From assembly GCA_044226395.1 (NCBI GenBank), contig JBGAHD010000004.1:310001-374000 (forward strand): 64,000 nucleotides of DNA. The letters run 5' to 3'. Numbering within the stretch: the stretch's first letter is position 1; each line of letters begins with the position of its first letter. The translations under genes were made by a program, and so were the position numbers. Below the pieces are notes generated by a model, which was not told the origin of the DNA, made no database searches, and saw only the letters and a program-made list of their open reading frames with translations. The stretch is from JBGAHD01 sp044226395 (GTDB lineage Bacteria; Pseudomonadota; Gammaproteobacteria; Xanthomonadales; Ahniellaceae). Of this stretch, positions 17,078-25,746 are shown in pieces.

Positions 17078-18712
17078 ATGCATCCCGTGATCCTGAGCTT
17101 CGTGCTCTCGGCCAGCGTCGTCGCTGGCGTCGCGCGCGCCGACGACAGCGCCTTGCACGACACCCTGGCGCGCCGCCTGACCGGCGACCGCACCGGCGCG
17201 TGCATCGCCGCCGCCGTGATCGACAAGGATACGCGCATGGCCTTCGTCTGCGCCGACCCGGACAAGGCGCGCGCCATCGACGCGCACACCACCTTCGAGA
17301 TCGGCTCGATCAGCAAGACCATGACCGCCGCGCTGCTCGCCGATCGCATCGCGCGCGGCGAGGCCAGCCTCGACGATCCGCTGTCGAAGTATCTGCCGGA
17401 AGGCGTGAAGGCGCCCGAGTTCAAGGGCAAGCCCGTGCTTTTGCGCCACTTGGTAACGCACACCTCGGGCTTTCCAGCGCTGCCAAGCAAGATGACCATC
17501 GTCGATGGCAATGATCCCTACGCGCGCGTCACGACCGAGCAACTGATGGCTTCGATCGAAGACGTGCGCCTGACCGCAGAACCGGGCACGAACTGGGCGT
17601 ATTCCAACTTCGCGATGATGGTCCTGTCGCACGTACTGGCGAAGCAGGCCGACACCTCGTACGCGACTTTGATCGACGAGAAGTTGTTCAAGCCCCTGGG
17701 CATGGACGATGCCTTCATCGACGCGCCGCGCGAGGGCGTGAAGGTCGCGCGCGGTCACTGGCAGACTGGCGCGGAATCCGCGGCGTGGCGTTTCGGCGCC
17801 GACACGGCCGGCGTCGGCGGCGTGCGCGCGTCGCTGACCGACATGATCCGCTACGTCGAAGCGCAGCTCGGTCGCCGCGAGTCCGCGATCACGCCCGCGC
17901 TCGCCGCCACGCAAAAGGAAATCCTGCGCAAACCCGGCGCGGTGATGGGCATGAACTGGATGATCGCGCCGGTCAATGGCCGCGAGGTGCATCTGCATGA
18001 AGGCGCCACGGGCGGCTTCTCCGCGCTCGTCGCCTTCGATCGCAAGAACGATCGCGGCGTGGTGGTGCTGGCCGACACGGCGATGACCAATGTCGGCGGC
18101 CTGGGCCTGATCGGCCTGCATCTGCTCGACGACAGCATTCCGATCGGCGAACCGCGTCGCGACGCCAAGCCCGACGCCGCGCTGCTCGACGCGCTCGCGG
18201 GCGAATACCGACTCGACGGTGGCTTGAAGATGACGCTCAAGCGCGTCGACGATCATCTGGTCGCGCAGGCGCAGGGGCAGTCCGCGTTCGAGCTGCGTTA
18301 CGACTCGGCCGGCGATTTTTATCCGACCGTGGTCGATGCCTTGCTGCATCCGGTGCGCGGCGCCAAGGGCTATAGCTTCGTGTGGCATCAGGGTGGTGGT
18401 CAGGACAAGGCCACGCGCCTCGACGCGGCGCCGGCCGCGGCCGCGTTCAAGGTTGGCGCCGAAGACCTCAAGGCCTATGTCGGCGAGTATCCGTTGGTGC
18501 CGGGCTTCGGCCTCAAGGTCACCGCGCGCGGCGAGCAGTTGTTCGTGCAGGGCACGGGACAGCAGGCGTTTCCGGTCGATGCCGTGGCCAAAGACCAGTT
18601 CGTGGCCGAGATCGTCGGCGCCGAGTTCACCTTCTTCCGCGACGCCGACGGCGCGGTGACCGAGATCGAACTCAAGCAGCACGGCAATGCCATGCGCGGC
18701 AAGAAGCAATAA
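17078..18712 (+). CDS. Secreted serine hydrolase with C-terminal beta domain
   Basis: 544 residues. A signal peptide (cleavage near VARA) is followed by a class C beta-lactamase-like domain. S-x-x-K is SISK in FEIGSISKTMTAAL, Y-x-N is YSN in TNWAYSNFAMM, and the third motif is HEGATGG. The C-terminal ~190 residues contain lipocalin-like or DUF3471-like beta repeats (LLDALAGEYRL..., LKAYVGEYPLVPG). GAGGAG precedes the ATG. LytS-type kinase and LytTR regulator genes follow after only 9 bp, so all three form one operon, suggesting envelope-related sensing. This is not a proven beta-lactamase. Confidence 0.88.
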   Translation: MHPVILSFVLSASVVAGVARADDSALHDTLARRLTGDRTGACIAAAVIDKDTRMAFVCADPDKARAIDAHTTFEIGSISKTMTAALLADRIARGEASLDDPLSKYLPEGVKAPEFKGKPVLLRHLVTHTSGFPALPSKMTIVDGNDPYARVTTEQLMASIEDVRLTAEPGTNWAYSNFAMMVLSHVLAKQADTSYATLIDEKLFKPLGMDDAFIDAPREGVKVARGHWQTGAESAAWRFGADTAGVGGVRASLTDMIRYVEAQLGRRESAITPALAATQKEILRKPGAVMGMNWMIAPVNGREVHLHEGATGGFSALVAFDRKNDRGVVVLADTAMTNVGGLGLIGLHLLDDSIPIGEPRRDAKPDAALLDALAGEYRLDGGLKMTLKRVDDHLVAQAQGQSAFELRYDSAGDFYPTVVDALLHPVRGAKGYSFVWHQGGGQDKATRLDAAPAAAAFKVGAEDLKAYVGEYPLVPGFGLKVTARGEQLFVQGTGQQAFPVDAVAKDQFVAEIVGAEFTFFRDADGAVTEIELKQHGNAMRGKKQ

Positions 18713-18721
18713 GCTCGGCTC

Positions 18722-19942
18722 ATGACCGCCACGTCCCCGCCCCTCGATCGTCCGCTGCCGCCCGAGGTCGTGACCCACATCGCCGGTGGGCCGGCCTCGT
18801 ACCGGCGCTATCCGGTATTCAGCGCGCCGTGGTTGCGCAAGCGCTCGCTGGTGTTCGGCGCGTTCGCCGCGATGATCGGCGTGTTGTCGGGGCTGGGCCT
18901 GGGCATGGAGTTCGGCGACTGGTCGGCGGCGGGCCTGGTGGCGGTGCACAGCGGCGTCACGTTCGCGGCGATGATGATCGCGGGGCCCGCGCTGGCCACC
19001 TTCGTCCGTCACCGTCGCCTGCGCGCGCGGCTGGAACGGCCGTTGGTGATCGGCGCGGTGATCGTGGGCATGGCCGTGAGTTATGTCGCCGATTCCTACG
19101 CCTCGGCCGTGATCGAGATCCAACTCGAACAACGCATGCGCGGCAATGCCAAATTCGAGCGCTTGAACGTGAAGAAGGACGACCATCCGCTGGCGGGCCG
19201 CCTCATCGCCATCACATTCGGTCTGTCGATTTACTTCATGCTCGGCGGTGGCTTGGCCTTGCGCGCGTATTTGAGCGAGGACCGTCGATTGACCGACGTT
19301 CGGCGCGAACGCGAACTGGCCGACCTGCGCGCGGCGCGCCAGCAAGCCGATTTGCGACTCGCGGTGCTGCAAGCGCAGGTCGAGCCGCATTTTCTGTTCA
19401 ACACCCTGGCCTCGACCCGCTCGCTGATCCGCACCGATGCCGCGCGCGCGGAGCACATGATCGACGCCCTGGTCGATTACTTGCGCGCGACCATTCCGAA
19501 ACTGCGCGACGCGCACGAACCCGGCCACGCGACGCTGGGCGAACAACTCGCGCTGTGCGAGAGCTATCTGAAACTGATGCGCGTGCGCATGGGCGAGCGG
19601 CTGGACTATGCGGTCGATGTCGACGCCACGCTCGCCGCGCAGGCGTTTCCGCCGCTGATCCTGATCTCGCTCGTCGAGAACGCGATCAAGCACGGCGTCG
19701 AGCCCAAGCGCGGACCGGGTCGGATCGACGTGCGCGCGCGCTTGCTCGACGCGGGCACGCTGCAAGTGACTGTCACCGACACCGGCGTCGGCCTCCGCGC
19801 TGGATTTGGCAACGGCGTGGGCTTGGCGAACATTCGCGAGCAATTGCTGACGCGTTTCGGCGAGCGCGCGCGCTTGACCTTGAGCGGCCCGCCGGAAGGT
19901 GGCGCGCGCGCGACCATCGAGATTCCGATCAACGCCACATGA
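18722..19942 (+). CDS. LytS/AlgZ-type sensor histidine kinase
   Basis: 406 residues. Hydrophobic helices lie in residues 40-110 and 160-180, then a coiled coil (RRERELADLRAARQQADLRLAVLQAQ). The HisKA_7TM/LytS phosphoacceptor block QVEPHFLFNTLASTRSL follows, with His near residue 224. The ATPase part shows LISLVENAIKHGVEPKRG and DTGVGL..GFGNGVGLANIREQL. It overlaps the downstream response regulator by 4 bp (ATGA), so the pair is translationally coupled. The signal is unknown. Confidence 0.92.
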   Translation: MTATSPPLDRPLPPEVVTHIAGGPASYRRYPVFSAPWLRKRSLVFGAFAAMIGVLSGLGLGMEFGDWSAAGLVAVHSGVTFAAMMIAGPALATFVRHRRLRARLERPLVIGAVIVGMAVSYVADSYASAVIEIQLEQRMRGNAKFERLNVKKDDHPLAGRLIAITFGLSIYFMLGGGLALRAYLSEDRRLTDVRRERELADLRAARQQADLRLAVLQAQVEPHFLFNTLASTRSLIRTDAARAEHMIDALVDYLRATIPKLRDAHEPGHATLGEQLALCESYLKLMRVRMGERLDYAVDVDATLAAQAFPPLILISLVENAIKHGVEPKRGPGRIDVRARLLDAGTLQVTVTDTGVGLRAGFGNGVGLANIREQLLTRFGERARLTLSGPPEGGARATIEIPINAT

Positions 19943-20700
19943 GCACCGCGCCCATCACCGCCCTCATCGCCGAGGACGAAGCGCCGCAACGCGAGGCTCT
20001 GGCGCGCCTGCTCGCCGAACTGTGGCCGGAGCTCAAGATCGTCGCGCAGTGCGCCGATGGCCTCGACGCCCTCGAAGCGCTGATCGCGCATCGTCCGCGA
20101 GTGGCGTTTCTCGACATTCGCATGCCCGGCATGAATGGCCTGGCGCTCGCGCGCGAAGCGAGCCGCGATTGCCACATCGTCTTCACCACGGCCTATGACG
20201 AATACGCCGTGCGCGCCTTCGACGAAGGCGCCGTCGACTACGTGCTCAAGCCCGTGCAACCCGAACGCCTGGCGCGCGCGCTGGTTCGCGTGCGCGAACG
20301 CTTGCGCTCTCGGCCACCGTCGACCCTCGACACCACGCTCGAGCGCTTGAGTGAACGTCAGCGCGCCGGACAAACGACCTTGCGCTGGATCACCGCCGGC
20401 ATCGGCGACACCGTGCGGCTGTTTCCGATCGAGGACGTGCTGTATTTCCAGGCCGAGGAGAAATACACCAAGGTCGTCACGCGCGAGGAAGAAGCGCTGA
20501 TCCGCGCCTCGCTGCGCGAACTGCTCGAAGGCCTCGATCCCGAGGCGTTCTGGCAAGTGCATCGCTCGGTGATCGTGCGCGCGGCCGCGATCGAGTGGGT
20601 CAAGCGCGACGAACTGGGCAAGGCGCGACTGCGCGTGCGCGGTCGCGAGGAACTCTTGCCCGTGAGCCCGGCGTTGCAAGGGCGCTTCAAGGGCATGTAG
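19939..20700 (+). CDS. LytTR-family response regulator
   Basis: 253 residues. The receiver domain has the acidic triad EDE at 12-14, phospho-acceptor Asp59 (VAFLDIRMPG) and Lys near 104 (DYVLKP). The C-terminal LytTR DNA-binding domain reads VRLFPIEDVLYFQAEEKYTKVVT...FWQVHRSVIVRAAAIEWVKRDE. It is the cognate partner of the LytS-type kinase immediately upstream. Targets are probably the operon itself and envelope genes; this is inference. Confidence 0.93.
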   Translation: MSTAPITALIAEDEAPQREALARLLAELWPELKIVAQCADGLDALEALIAHRPRVAFLDIRMPGMNGLALAREASRDCHIVFTTAYDEYAVRAFDEGAVDYVLKPVQPERLARALVRVRERLRSRPPSTLDTTLERLSERQRAGQTTLRWITAGIGDTVRLFPIEDVLYFQAEEKYTKVVTREEEALIRASLRELLEGLDPEAFWQVHRSVIVRAAAIEWVKRDELGKARLRVRGREELLPVSPALQGRFKGM

Positions 20701-20706
20701 CGGCGA

Positions 20707-21570
20707 TCAGCGCGCCTCGGCCTCGCCCGGCAAGCGCCCCAGCCGCACCACGCGCGAGAACGTGCGCTCACCACGCCGCACGAACAGATTCACCGCCGTG
20801 CCGGCCTTGGCGCGCAACTGCGCCTGAAACATCGCGCGATCGCGCACGGGCACGCCATCGATGCGCATCACCACGTCGCCGGGCGCGAGGTTGGCTTCAT
20901 CGGCGGGCGATTGGCCGATCACTTGACCGATCCACACGCCATCGGCGCCGATGTTCGCGCGTTCGCTCGTCGTTAGATCGCGAAAACTCGCGCCGAAGGG
21001 CGGCTTGAAGCGCACGAAATACGCCGCGACGAGGGCGCGTTTGGGTTCGACGGCTGGCGCGGGTTGCTCGCTATTCGCGGCGGACGTGGATTCGAAGGAG
21101 GAACCGACCGGGCGATCGGCGCCGAACGCGGCGTTGTGTTCTTCGCCGGGCTGCGCGGGTAACGAAACGGCGTAGCGCAACACGCGATCGGCGCCAGCGG
21201 CGCGTGCTTGCGTGTCGACCCAGGCATCGACGTCGAGATCGGTGAGGTCGTAATAGCCCAGTCCAATGCGCACGAAACCCTGACCGCGCTGCACGATGAC
21301 ATCGCCCGCGGGTTGCGTGCCGGGCAAGTTTTCCGGCGTCTCGGCCGCGGGCGCGGCGCGCAATTGCGCGATGAGTTCCGGCGTGTAGCCGGGTTCGGCG
21401 ACATAGCGACCCGGTTCGGGCGCGGGCGTTTCGATCGCCGCGTTGTCGACCGCGTTGGGCGACGTGCTGAATTCGCCCGTGGTGACGCAACCGCTCAGCG
21501 CGAGCGTCGCGAAGATCATCGACCAACGCGCGGCGCGCGCGCAGAGAACTCTCGTCGTCAATTCGTTCAT
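20707..21570 (-). CDS. PDZ-domain lipoprotein
   Basis: 287 residues. A lipobox LALSGC after an N-terminal hydrophobic stretch predicts lipidation at about residue 28. The middle part (GYYDLTDLDVDAWVDTQARAAGADRVLRYAVS) resembles small outer-membrane lipoprotein domains that bind or modulate partners. The C-terminus is a PDZ domain (VWIGQVIGQSPADEANLAPGDVVMRIDGVPV). No protease domain is present, so it is a scaffold or adaptor rather than an enzyme. It is convergent with the LytTR regulator, 6 bp apart. Confidence 0.82.
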   Translation of the reverse strand: MNELTTRVLCARAARWSMIFATLALSGCVTTGEFSTSPNAVDNAAIETPAPEPGRYVAEPGYTPELIAQLRAAPAAETPENLPGTQPAGDVIVQRGQGFVRIGLGYYDLTDLDVDAWVDTQARAAGADRVLRYAVSLPAQPGEEHNAAFGADRPVGSSFESTSAANSEQPAPAVEPKRALVAAYFVRFKPPFGASFRDLTTSERANIGADGVWIGQVIGQSPADEANLAPGDVVMRIDGVPVRDRAMFQAQLRAKAGTAVNLFVRRGERTFSRVVRLGRLPGEAEAR

Positions 21571-21654
21571 CGCGCGCTCCGTTCGAACCGCCCCGCAGTG
21601 TACGCGCCCGCGATGCCCGCGCGCGGCACCGCGTCACACTGCGAACGAACGACC

Positions 21655-21685
21655 GCCCGCGCGGCGCCATCGACGCCGCGCGGGC
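21655..21685. terminator. Strong hairpin downstream of catalase
   Basis: GCCCGCGCGGCG (21655-21666) and CGCCGCGCGGGC (21674-21685) form a perfect 12-bp stem with a 7-base loop, starting 12 bp after the catalase stop. No U-run is present. Confidence 0.55.
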
Positions 21686-21696
21686 AAGGCGCCCGA

Positions 21697-23139
21697 TCAG
21701 GCGCCCAGCGCCTGACGTACGCCCGCCGCGTAGGCCGGGTCGATGCGCGCGAACAAGGCGAGCTGACGCTCGACGATGGTCGCCGGCACGCCCTGCATCG
21801 CCGCCGCGATATTGCCGTACAGGCGTTGACGCTGCGCATCGTCGAACAACTGGAACAGGGCGCGCGGCTGCGTGAAGTCATCATTGCCCGCGCGATGATC
21901 GTGACGATCGGCCACGCCCTCGAGCGCCAAGGGCGGCTCGCGATATTGCGGCGCCTGCGCCGGACCGCCGAAGGAGTTCGGCTCGTAATACGCGTTGGCA
22001 TCGCCCGTGTCATTGGCGAAGAAACGCATCGCGCCATCCTTGTGATAGTGATGCACGGGGCAACGCGGCGCATTCACCGGCAGGGCCTCGTAGTGCGTGC
22101 CGAGCCGATAACGATGCGCGTCGGCATAGGCGAAGATGCGACCTTGAAGCATCTTGTCCGGCGAGAAGCCAATGCCGGGCACGATGTTCGACGGCGAGAA
22201 CGCCGCTTGTTCGATCTCGGCGAAATAGTTGCGCGCGTTGCGATTGAGCTCGAGCACGCCGACCTCGATCAGCGGAAACTCGCCGTGCGGCCACACCTTG
22301 GTCAGATCGAACGGATCGTAAGCCGTGTGCCGTGCTTGTTCTTCGCTCATCACCTGGATGTACATCGTCCAGCGCGGAAACTCGCCGCGCTCGATCGCGC
22401 CGTAGAGATCTTCCTGCGTGCTCTCGCGCGTGCGACCGACCACGGCCGCGGCCTCGGCATTGGTCCAGGTGCGATGGCCCTGTTGCGTCTTGAAGTGAAA
22501 CTTCACCCAATGCCGCTCGCCTTGGGCATTGATCAGGCTGAAGGTGTGCGAGCCATAGCCGTTGATGTGACGCACATCGGTGGGCAGGCCGCGATCGGAA
22601 AACAGAATCGTCACTTGATGCAGCGACTCCGGCGACAGCGACCAGAAGTCCCACATCGCCGTGAGCGAGCGCAGGTTCGTCGCCGGATGGCGTTTCTGCG
22701 TGCGAATGAAATCCGGAAACTTCAGCGGATCGCGCAGGAAGAACACCGGTGTGTTGTTGCCGACCAGATCCCAATTGCCTTCCTCGGTGTAGAACTTCAC
22801 GGCGAAGCCGCGCACGTCGCGCTCGGCATCGGCCGCGCCGAGTTCGCCCGCGACCGTGGAGAAGCGCAGGATCAGATCAGTGCGCTTGCCGACTTCCGAG
22901 AACAGCTTCGCGCGCGTGAAGCGCGTGATGTCCTTCGTCACCGTCAACGTGCCGTAGGCGCCCCAGCCCTTGGCGTGCACCACGCGTTCGGGAATGCGCT
23001 CGCGGTTTTGATGCGCGAGCTTTTCGATCAGCTGATAGTCCTGCAGCAGCAAGGGCCCGCGCGGGCCGGCGCTGAGCGAGTTCTGATTGTCGGCGATCGG
23101 CGCGCCGGCGGTGGTGGTGAGGGTCTTCGGAGCGGACAT
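21697..23139 (-). CDS. katA: Monofunctional heme catalase (small-subunit type)
   Basis: 480 residues, the normal length for small-subunit (clade 3) catalases. Key landmarks: distal His in RVVHAKGWGAYGTL, RFSTVAGELGAADAERDVRGFAVKFYTEEGNWDLVGNN, and the proximal Tyr in GRIFAYADAHRYRLG. It breaks down hydrogen peroxide in the cytoplasm. Start MSAPKT at 23139 is preferred over the upstream in-frame ATG. Upstream, 23179-23238, lie three CTATCGAT-type motifs, including an OxyR-like ATAG-N7-CTAT, consistent with peroxide control. Confidence 0.96.
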   Translation of the reverse strand: MSAPKTLTTTAGAPIADNQNSLSAGPRGPLLLQDYQLIEKLAHQNRERIPERVVHAKGWGAYGTLTVTKDITRFTRAKLFSEVGKRTDLILRFSTVAGELGAADAERDVRGFAVKFYTEEGNWDLVGNNTPVFFLRDPLKFPDFIRTQKRHPATNLRSLTAMWDFWSLSPESLHQVTILFSDRGLPTDVRHINGYGSHTFSLINAQGERHWVKFHFKTQQGHRTWTNAEAAAVVGRTRESTQEDLYGAIERGEFPRWTMYIQVMSEEQARHTAYDPFDLTKVWPHGEFPLIEVGVLELNRNARNYFAEIEQAAFSPSNIVPGIGFSPDKMLQGRIFAYADAHRYRLGTHYEALPVNAPRCPVHHYHKDGAMRFFANDTGDANAYYEPNSFGGPAQAPQYREPPLALEGVADRHDHRAGNDDFTQPRALFQLFDDAQRQRLYGNIAAAMQGVPATIVERQLALFARIDPAYAAGVRQALGA

Positions 23140-23178
23140 GGCGGCGGTTCCTGTGGGATGTGGCCGCACTGTAGGTGG

Positions 23179-23238
23179 CTATCGATAGGCTCGACCAATT
23201 GATTGTCGGGATTCGATCGATAGACGTTGCCTATCGAT
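23179..23238. promoter_or_regulatory. OxyR-like inverted repeats upstream of catalase
   Basis: CTATCGATAG at 23179-23188, then ATCGATAG (23216-23223) and CTATCGAT (23231-23238) separated by 7 bases. The core ATAG-N7-CTAT (23220-23234) equals one half of the classical OxyR site. The region also serves as the upstream sequence of the divergent SGNH hydrolase gene. Confidence 0.55.
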
Positions 23239-23347
23239 CATGCGAACAGCCCTGGTTTTTGATTGATGCGATCGATCGCCGCGATCGAGGCTTCGCGCCT
23301 CGTCGCGCGCGGCGCTAAGCTGCGCGCCCGTTTTCCGGAGCGTCCAC

Positions 23348-24064
23348 ATGGGCTATCCCATCGCCACTCTCGCGCTCGCGCCCTGGCTGATCTGGCAAGG
23401 CCGGCGCGTGCGTCGCGACACGCCAAGGCTGCCCGAGCCCGAAGGCGCGCGCTACGGCGTCGTCGGCGAAGCGCCGCATCGGCGCGTGCTGATCCTCGGC
23501 GATTCCGCCGCGGCGGGCGTCGGCGCGCAAACGCAGGCGCAAGCGCTCAGCGGTCGTCTCGTCGAAGCCCTCGCCCCGCGCGGCGGCGTGGCTTGGCGTC
23601 TGATCGCGCGCACCGGCGCCACCACCGACGCGACGCTGCGTCACCTCGACACGGTCGACGCCGAACGCTTCGACTTCGCCGTGATCTCGCTCGGCGTGAA
23701 CGACATCACCAGCGGCGCGCGCATCGCGACCTGGATCGCCATGCAGGACGCGCTGCTCGATCGCTTGCGCGACCGCTTCGGCATTCAATGTGTGTTGCTG
23801 TGTGGTCTGCCACCGATGCACCGCTTCCCCGCGCTTCCGCAACCGTTACGCTGGTTCCTCGGCGAACGCGCGCGTCGCTTCGACGCGGCGCTGCGCGAAC
23901 TGGCCTCACGACGCGCGGACGCCCTGCACGTCCCTCTCGACGACATCGACGATCCCACGCTGATGGCCAGCGATGGTTTTCATCCCGGCCCCGAGCTCTA
24001 CGCGCATTGGGGTCGGATGATGGCCGAGATCATCGCGTCTCGCGTGCCCGCATCAAAAAGCTAG
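23348..24064 (+). CDS. SGNH/GDSL-type hydrolase
   Basis: 238 residues. Block I is VLILGDSAAAGVG (GDS, nucleophile Ser), block III is VISLGVNDITSG (N-D) and block V is MASDGFHPGPELY (D-x-x-H). A short hydrophobic N-terminus (PIATLALAPWLIW) could be a membrane anchor. Family members are esterases, lipases or lysophospholipases; the substrate is unknown. It is divergent from catalase, sharing the 208-bp upstream region with the CTATCGAT motifs. Confidence 0.88.
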   Translation: MGYPIATLALAPWLIWQGRRVRRDTPRLPEPEGARYGVVGEAPHRRVLILGDSAAAGVGAQTQAQALSGRLVEALAPRGGVAWRLIARTGATTDATLRHLDTVDAERFDFAVISLGVNDITSGARIATWIAMQDALLDRLRDRFGIQCVLLCGLPPMHRFPALPQPLRWFLGERARRFDAALRELASRRADALHVPLDDIDDPTLMASDGFHPGPELYAHWGRMMAEIIASRVPASKS

Positions 24065-24077
24065 GCACGCCCAGCGA

Positions 24078-25673
24078 TCACGGCTGCGGCAATTGCTCAA
24101 TGCCGCGCGCCTTCTTGTCCTCCGCCACCATGCGACGCACGTCGGCCAGCAGTTGGCGCGCGTCGAAGACGATGCCGTCCTTGATGGTGTATTTCACGCC
24201 GCCGACGCGCGCGAGCTTGCCGTCGGCGCCCAGGCGGATGTGGCCGGTGCCGTAGAGCACTTTGAGGTTGGCGAGTGGGTTTTCTTCGAGCACGGCGATG
24301 TCGGCGAGCTTGCCGGCTTCGAGCGAGCCGATGGTGTCGGCCGCGCCCAGGGCTTCGGCGCCGTTGAGCGTCGCGGCGCGCAGCACTTCGAGCGGATGAA
24401 AGCCCGCTTCGCGCAGCAGCTCCAGTTCTTCGATGGTGCCGAAGCCGTAGAGCTTGTAGATGAAGCCCGAGTCGGAACCCACGGTGACGCGACCGCCGCG
24501 ATTCTTGTAGTCGTTGACGAAATCCATCCAGCGTCGATAGTTGTCGCGCCAGGCGACTTCGTCCTCGGTGGTCCAGTCGAAAAAGAAGCTGCCGTGGTTG
24601 TCGCGGTTGGGCGTGTAGAAATTCCACAACGAGGGCATGGTGTACTGGTCATGCCATTCGGCGCGGCGCGCACGCATCAAATCGCGCGCGGCTTGATAGA
24701 TGGTGAAGGTCGGGTCGAGGGTGAAACCGCGATCGAGCAATTCCTTGATCACGGCTTCGTACTTTTCGCTGCCACGCGGCGCGGCCTGGGCCCACAGACG
24801 ACCGGCCTGACCAAAGCGCTGCGCTTCGTTGTTGTAGTTGTAGTCGGCGGGATAGGCCTGCACGGTGCGATCGTCGAACAAGGCTTCGGGCAGGCCGTAC
24901 CAATGTTCCATCGTGGTCAGGCCCCAGCGCGCCGTGGTCAGCACGTTGACGCGCGAGACGTCGAGCTGCGCGTGATGGCAGGCGCTGCGCATGCCTTGCT
25001 TTTTCAATTCATCGAAGGCGGCTTCGAGAATGTCGGGGCGATAGCCGAAGCATTTCATGCCCAACGCGCCCTTGGCCTTCATCTCGCGCACCCATTGCCG
25101 CGCTTGCTCGGGCGTGGTGATGGGCGGTGATTCGTGGCCTTGCGGGAAGAACACGTAGGGGTAAAGGCGCGGCGCGGTGATTTCATTGCGCGCGCTGCGG
25201 CGCGTTTCGCTGACGCACCAGTCGACGCCATTGCCGCAGCCTGGATCGCGCACGGTGGTGATGCCGTGGCCCATCCAGAGCTTGTACACATAGGTCGCGG
25301 TCACGCCTTGTTCGGCGCCGCCGATGTGGCCGTGCATGTCGATGATGCCGGGCATCACGTAGTGGCCGCTCAAGTCCATCTCGCGCCCGCCCTGTTCGAG
25401 CTTGGGACGCTTGTCGGCGGCGATCGGCGCGCCGGGATTGCCCACGGCCACGATCTCGGCGATGCGATTGCCCTTGATCACCACGTCGGCCGGCCCGAAG
25501 GGCGGACTGCCCGTGCCATTGATGACGGTCACGCCACGCAGGATCAATTGCGGATACGGCCCATCGCCCTCCGCGCGCGGCGGCGCGGGCGGCACGCCAT
25601 CGGCATGCGCGCGCGCGATCAGGGCAAGGCCCAACACCAAGCACAACAACACACGATCAAACGCACGCGGCAT
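24078..25673 (-). CDS. Secreted amidohydrolase family enzyme
   Basis: 531 residues with a signal peptide (MPRAFDRVLLCLVLGLALIARAHA). Metal-binding HxH is in GIIDMHGHIGG. Later markers: YLPYDFNY-like central block, VTVGSDSGFIYKLYG (metal Asp region), LREAGFHPLEVLRAATLNGAEALG and GSLEAGKLADIAVLEENPL. This is the imidazolonepropionase-like or prolidase-like secreted amidohydrolase group common in Lysobacterales. MPRAFDR is chosen as start since GGGGAGG lies 7 bases upstream. Substrate is unknown, possibly dipeptides or lactones. Confidence 0.88.
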   Translation of the reverse strand: MPRAFDRVLLCLVLGLALIARAHADGVPPAPPRAEGDGPYPQLILRGVTVINGTGSPPFGPADVVIKGNRIAEIVAVGNPGAPIAADKRPKLEQGGREMDLSGHYVMPGIIDMHGHIGGAEQGVTATYVYKLWMGHGITTVRDPGCGNGVDWCVSETRRSARNEITAPRLYPYVFFPQGHESPPITTPEQARQWVREMKAKGALGMKCFGYRPDILEAAFDELKKQGMRSACHHAQLDVSRVNVLTTARWGLTTMEHWYGLPEALFDDRTVQAYPADYNYNNEAQRFGQAGRLWAQAAPRGSEKYEAVIKELLDRGFTLDPTFTIYQAARDLMRARRAEWHDQYTMPSLWNFYTPNRDNHGSFFFDWTTEDEVAWRDNYRRWMDFVNDYKNRGGRVTVGSDSGFIYKLYGFGTIEELELLREAGFHPLEVLRAATLNGAEALGAADTIGSLEAGKLADIAVLEENPLANLKVLYGTGHIRLGADGKLARVGGVKYTIKDGIVFDARQLLADVRRMVAEDKKARGIEQLPQP

Positions 25674-25746
25674 GACGAACCTCCCCAAGGCGACGACGCA
25701 TGATGCCGCGTTCGCGCGCGCGCGGCCATGCGTCGTCGGTCAGGGG

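Noticed and set aside
16982..19843. Minus-strand frame of 953 residues
   Set aside because: Antisense to the serine hydrolase and kinase genes; composition is that of a GC-rich shadow.
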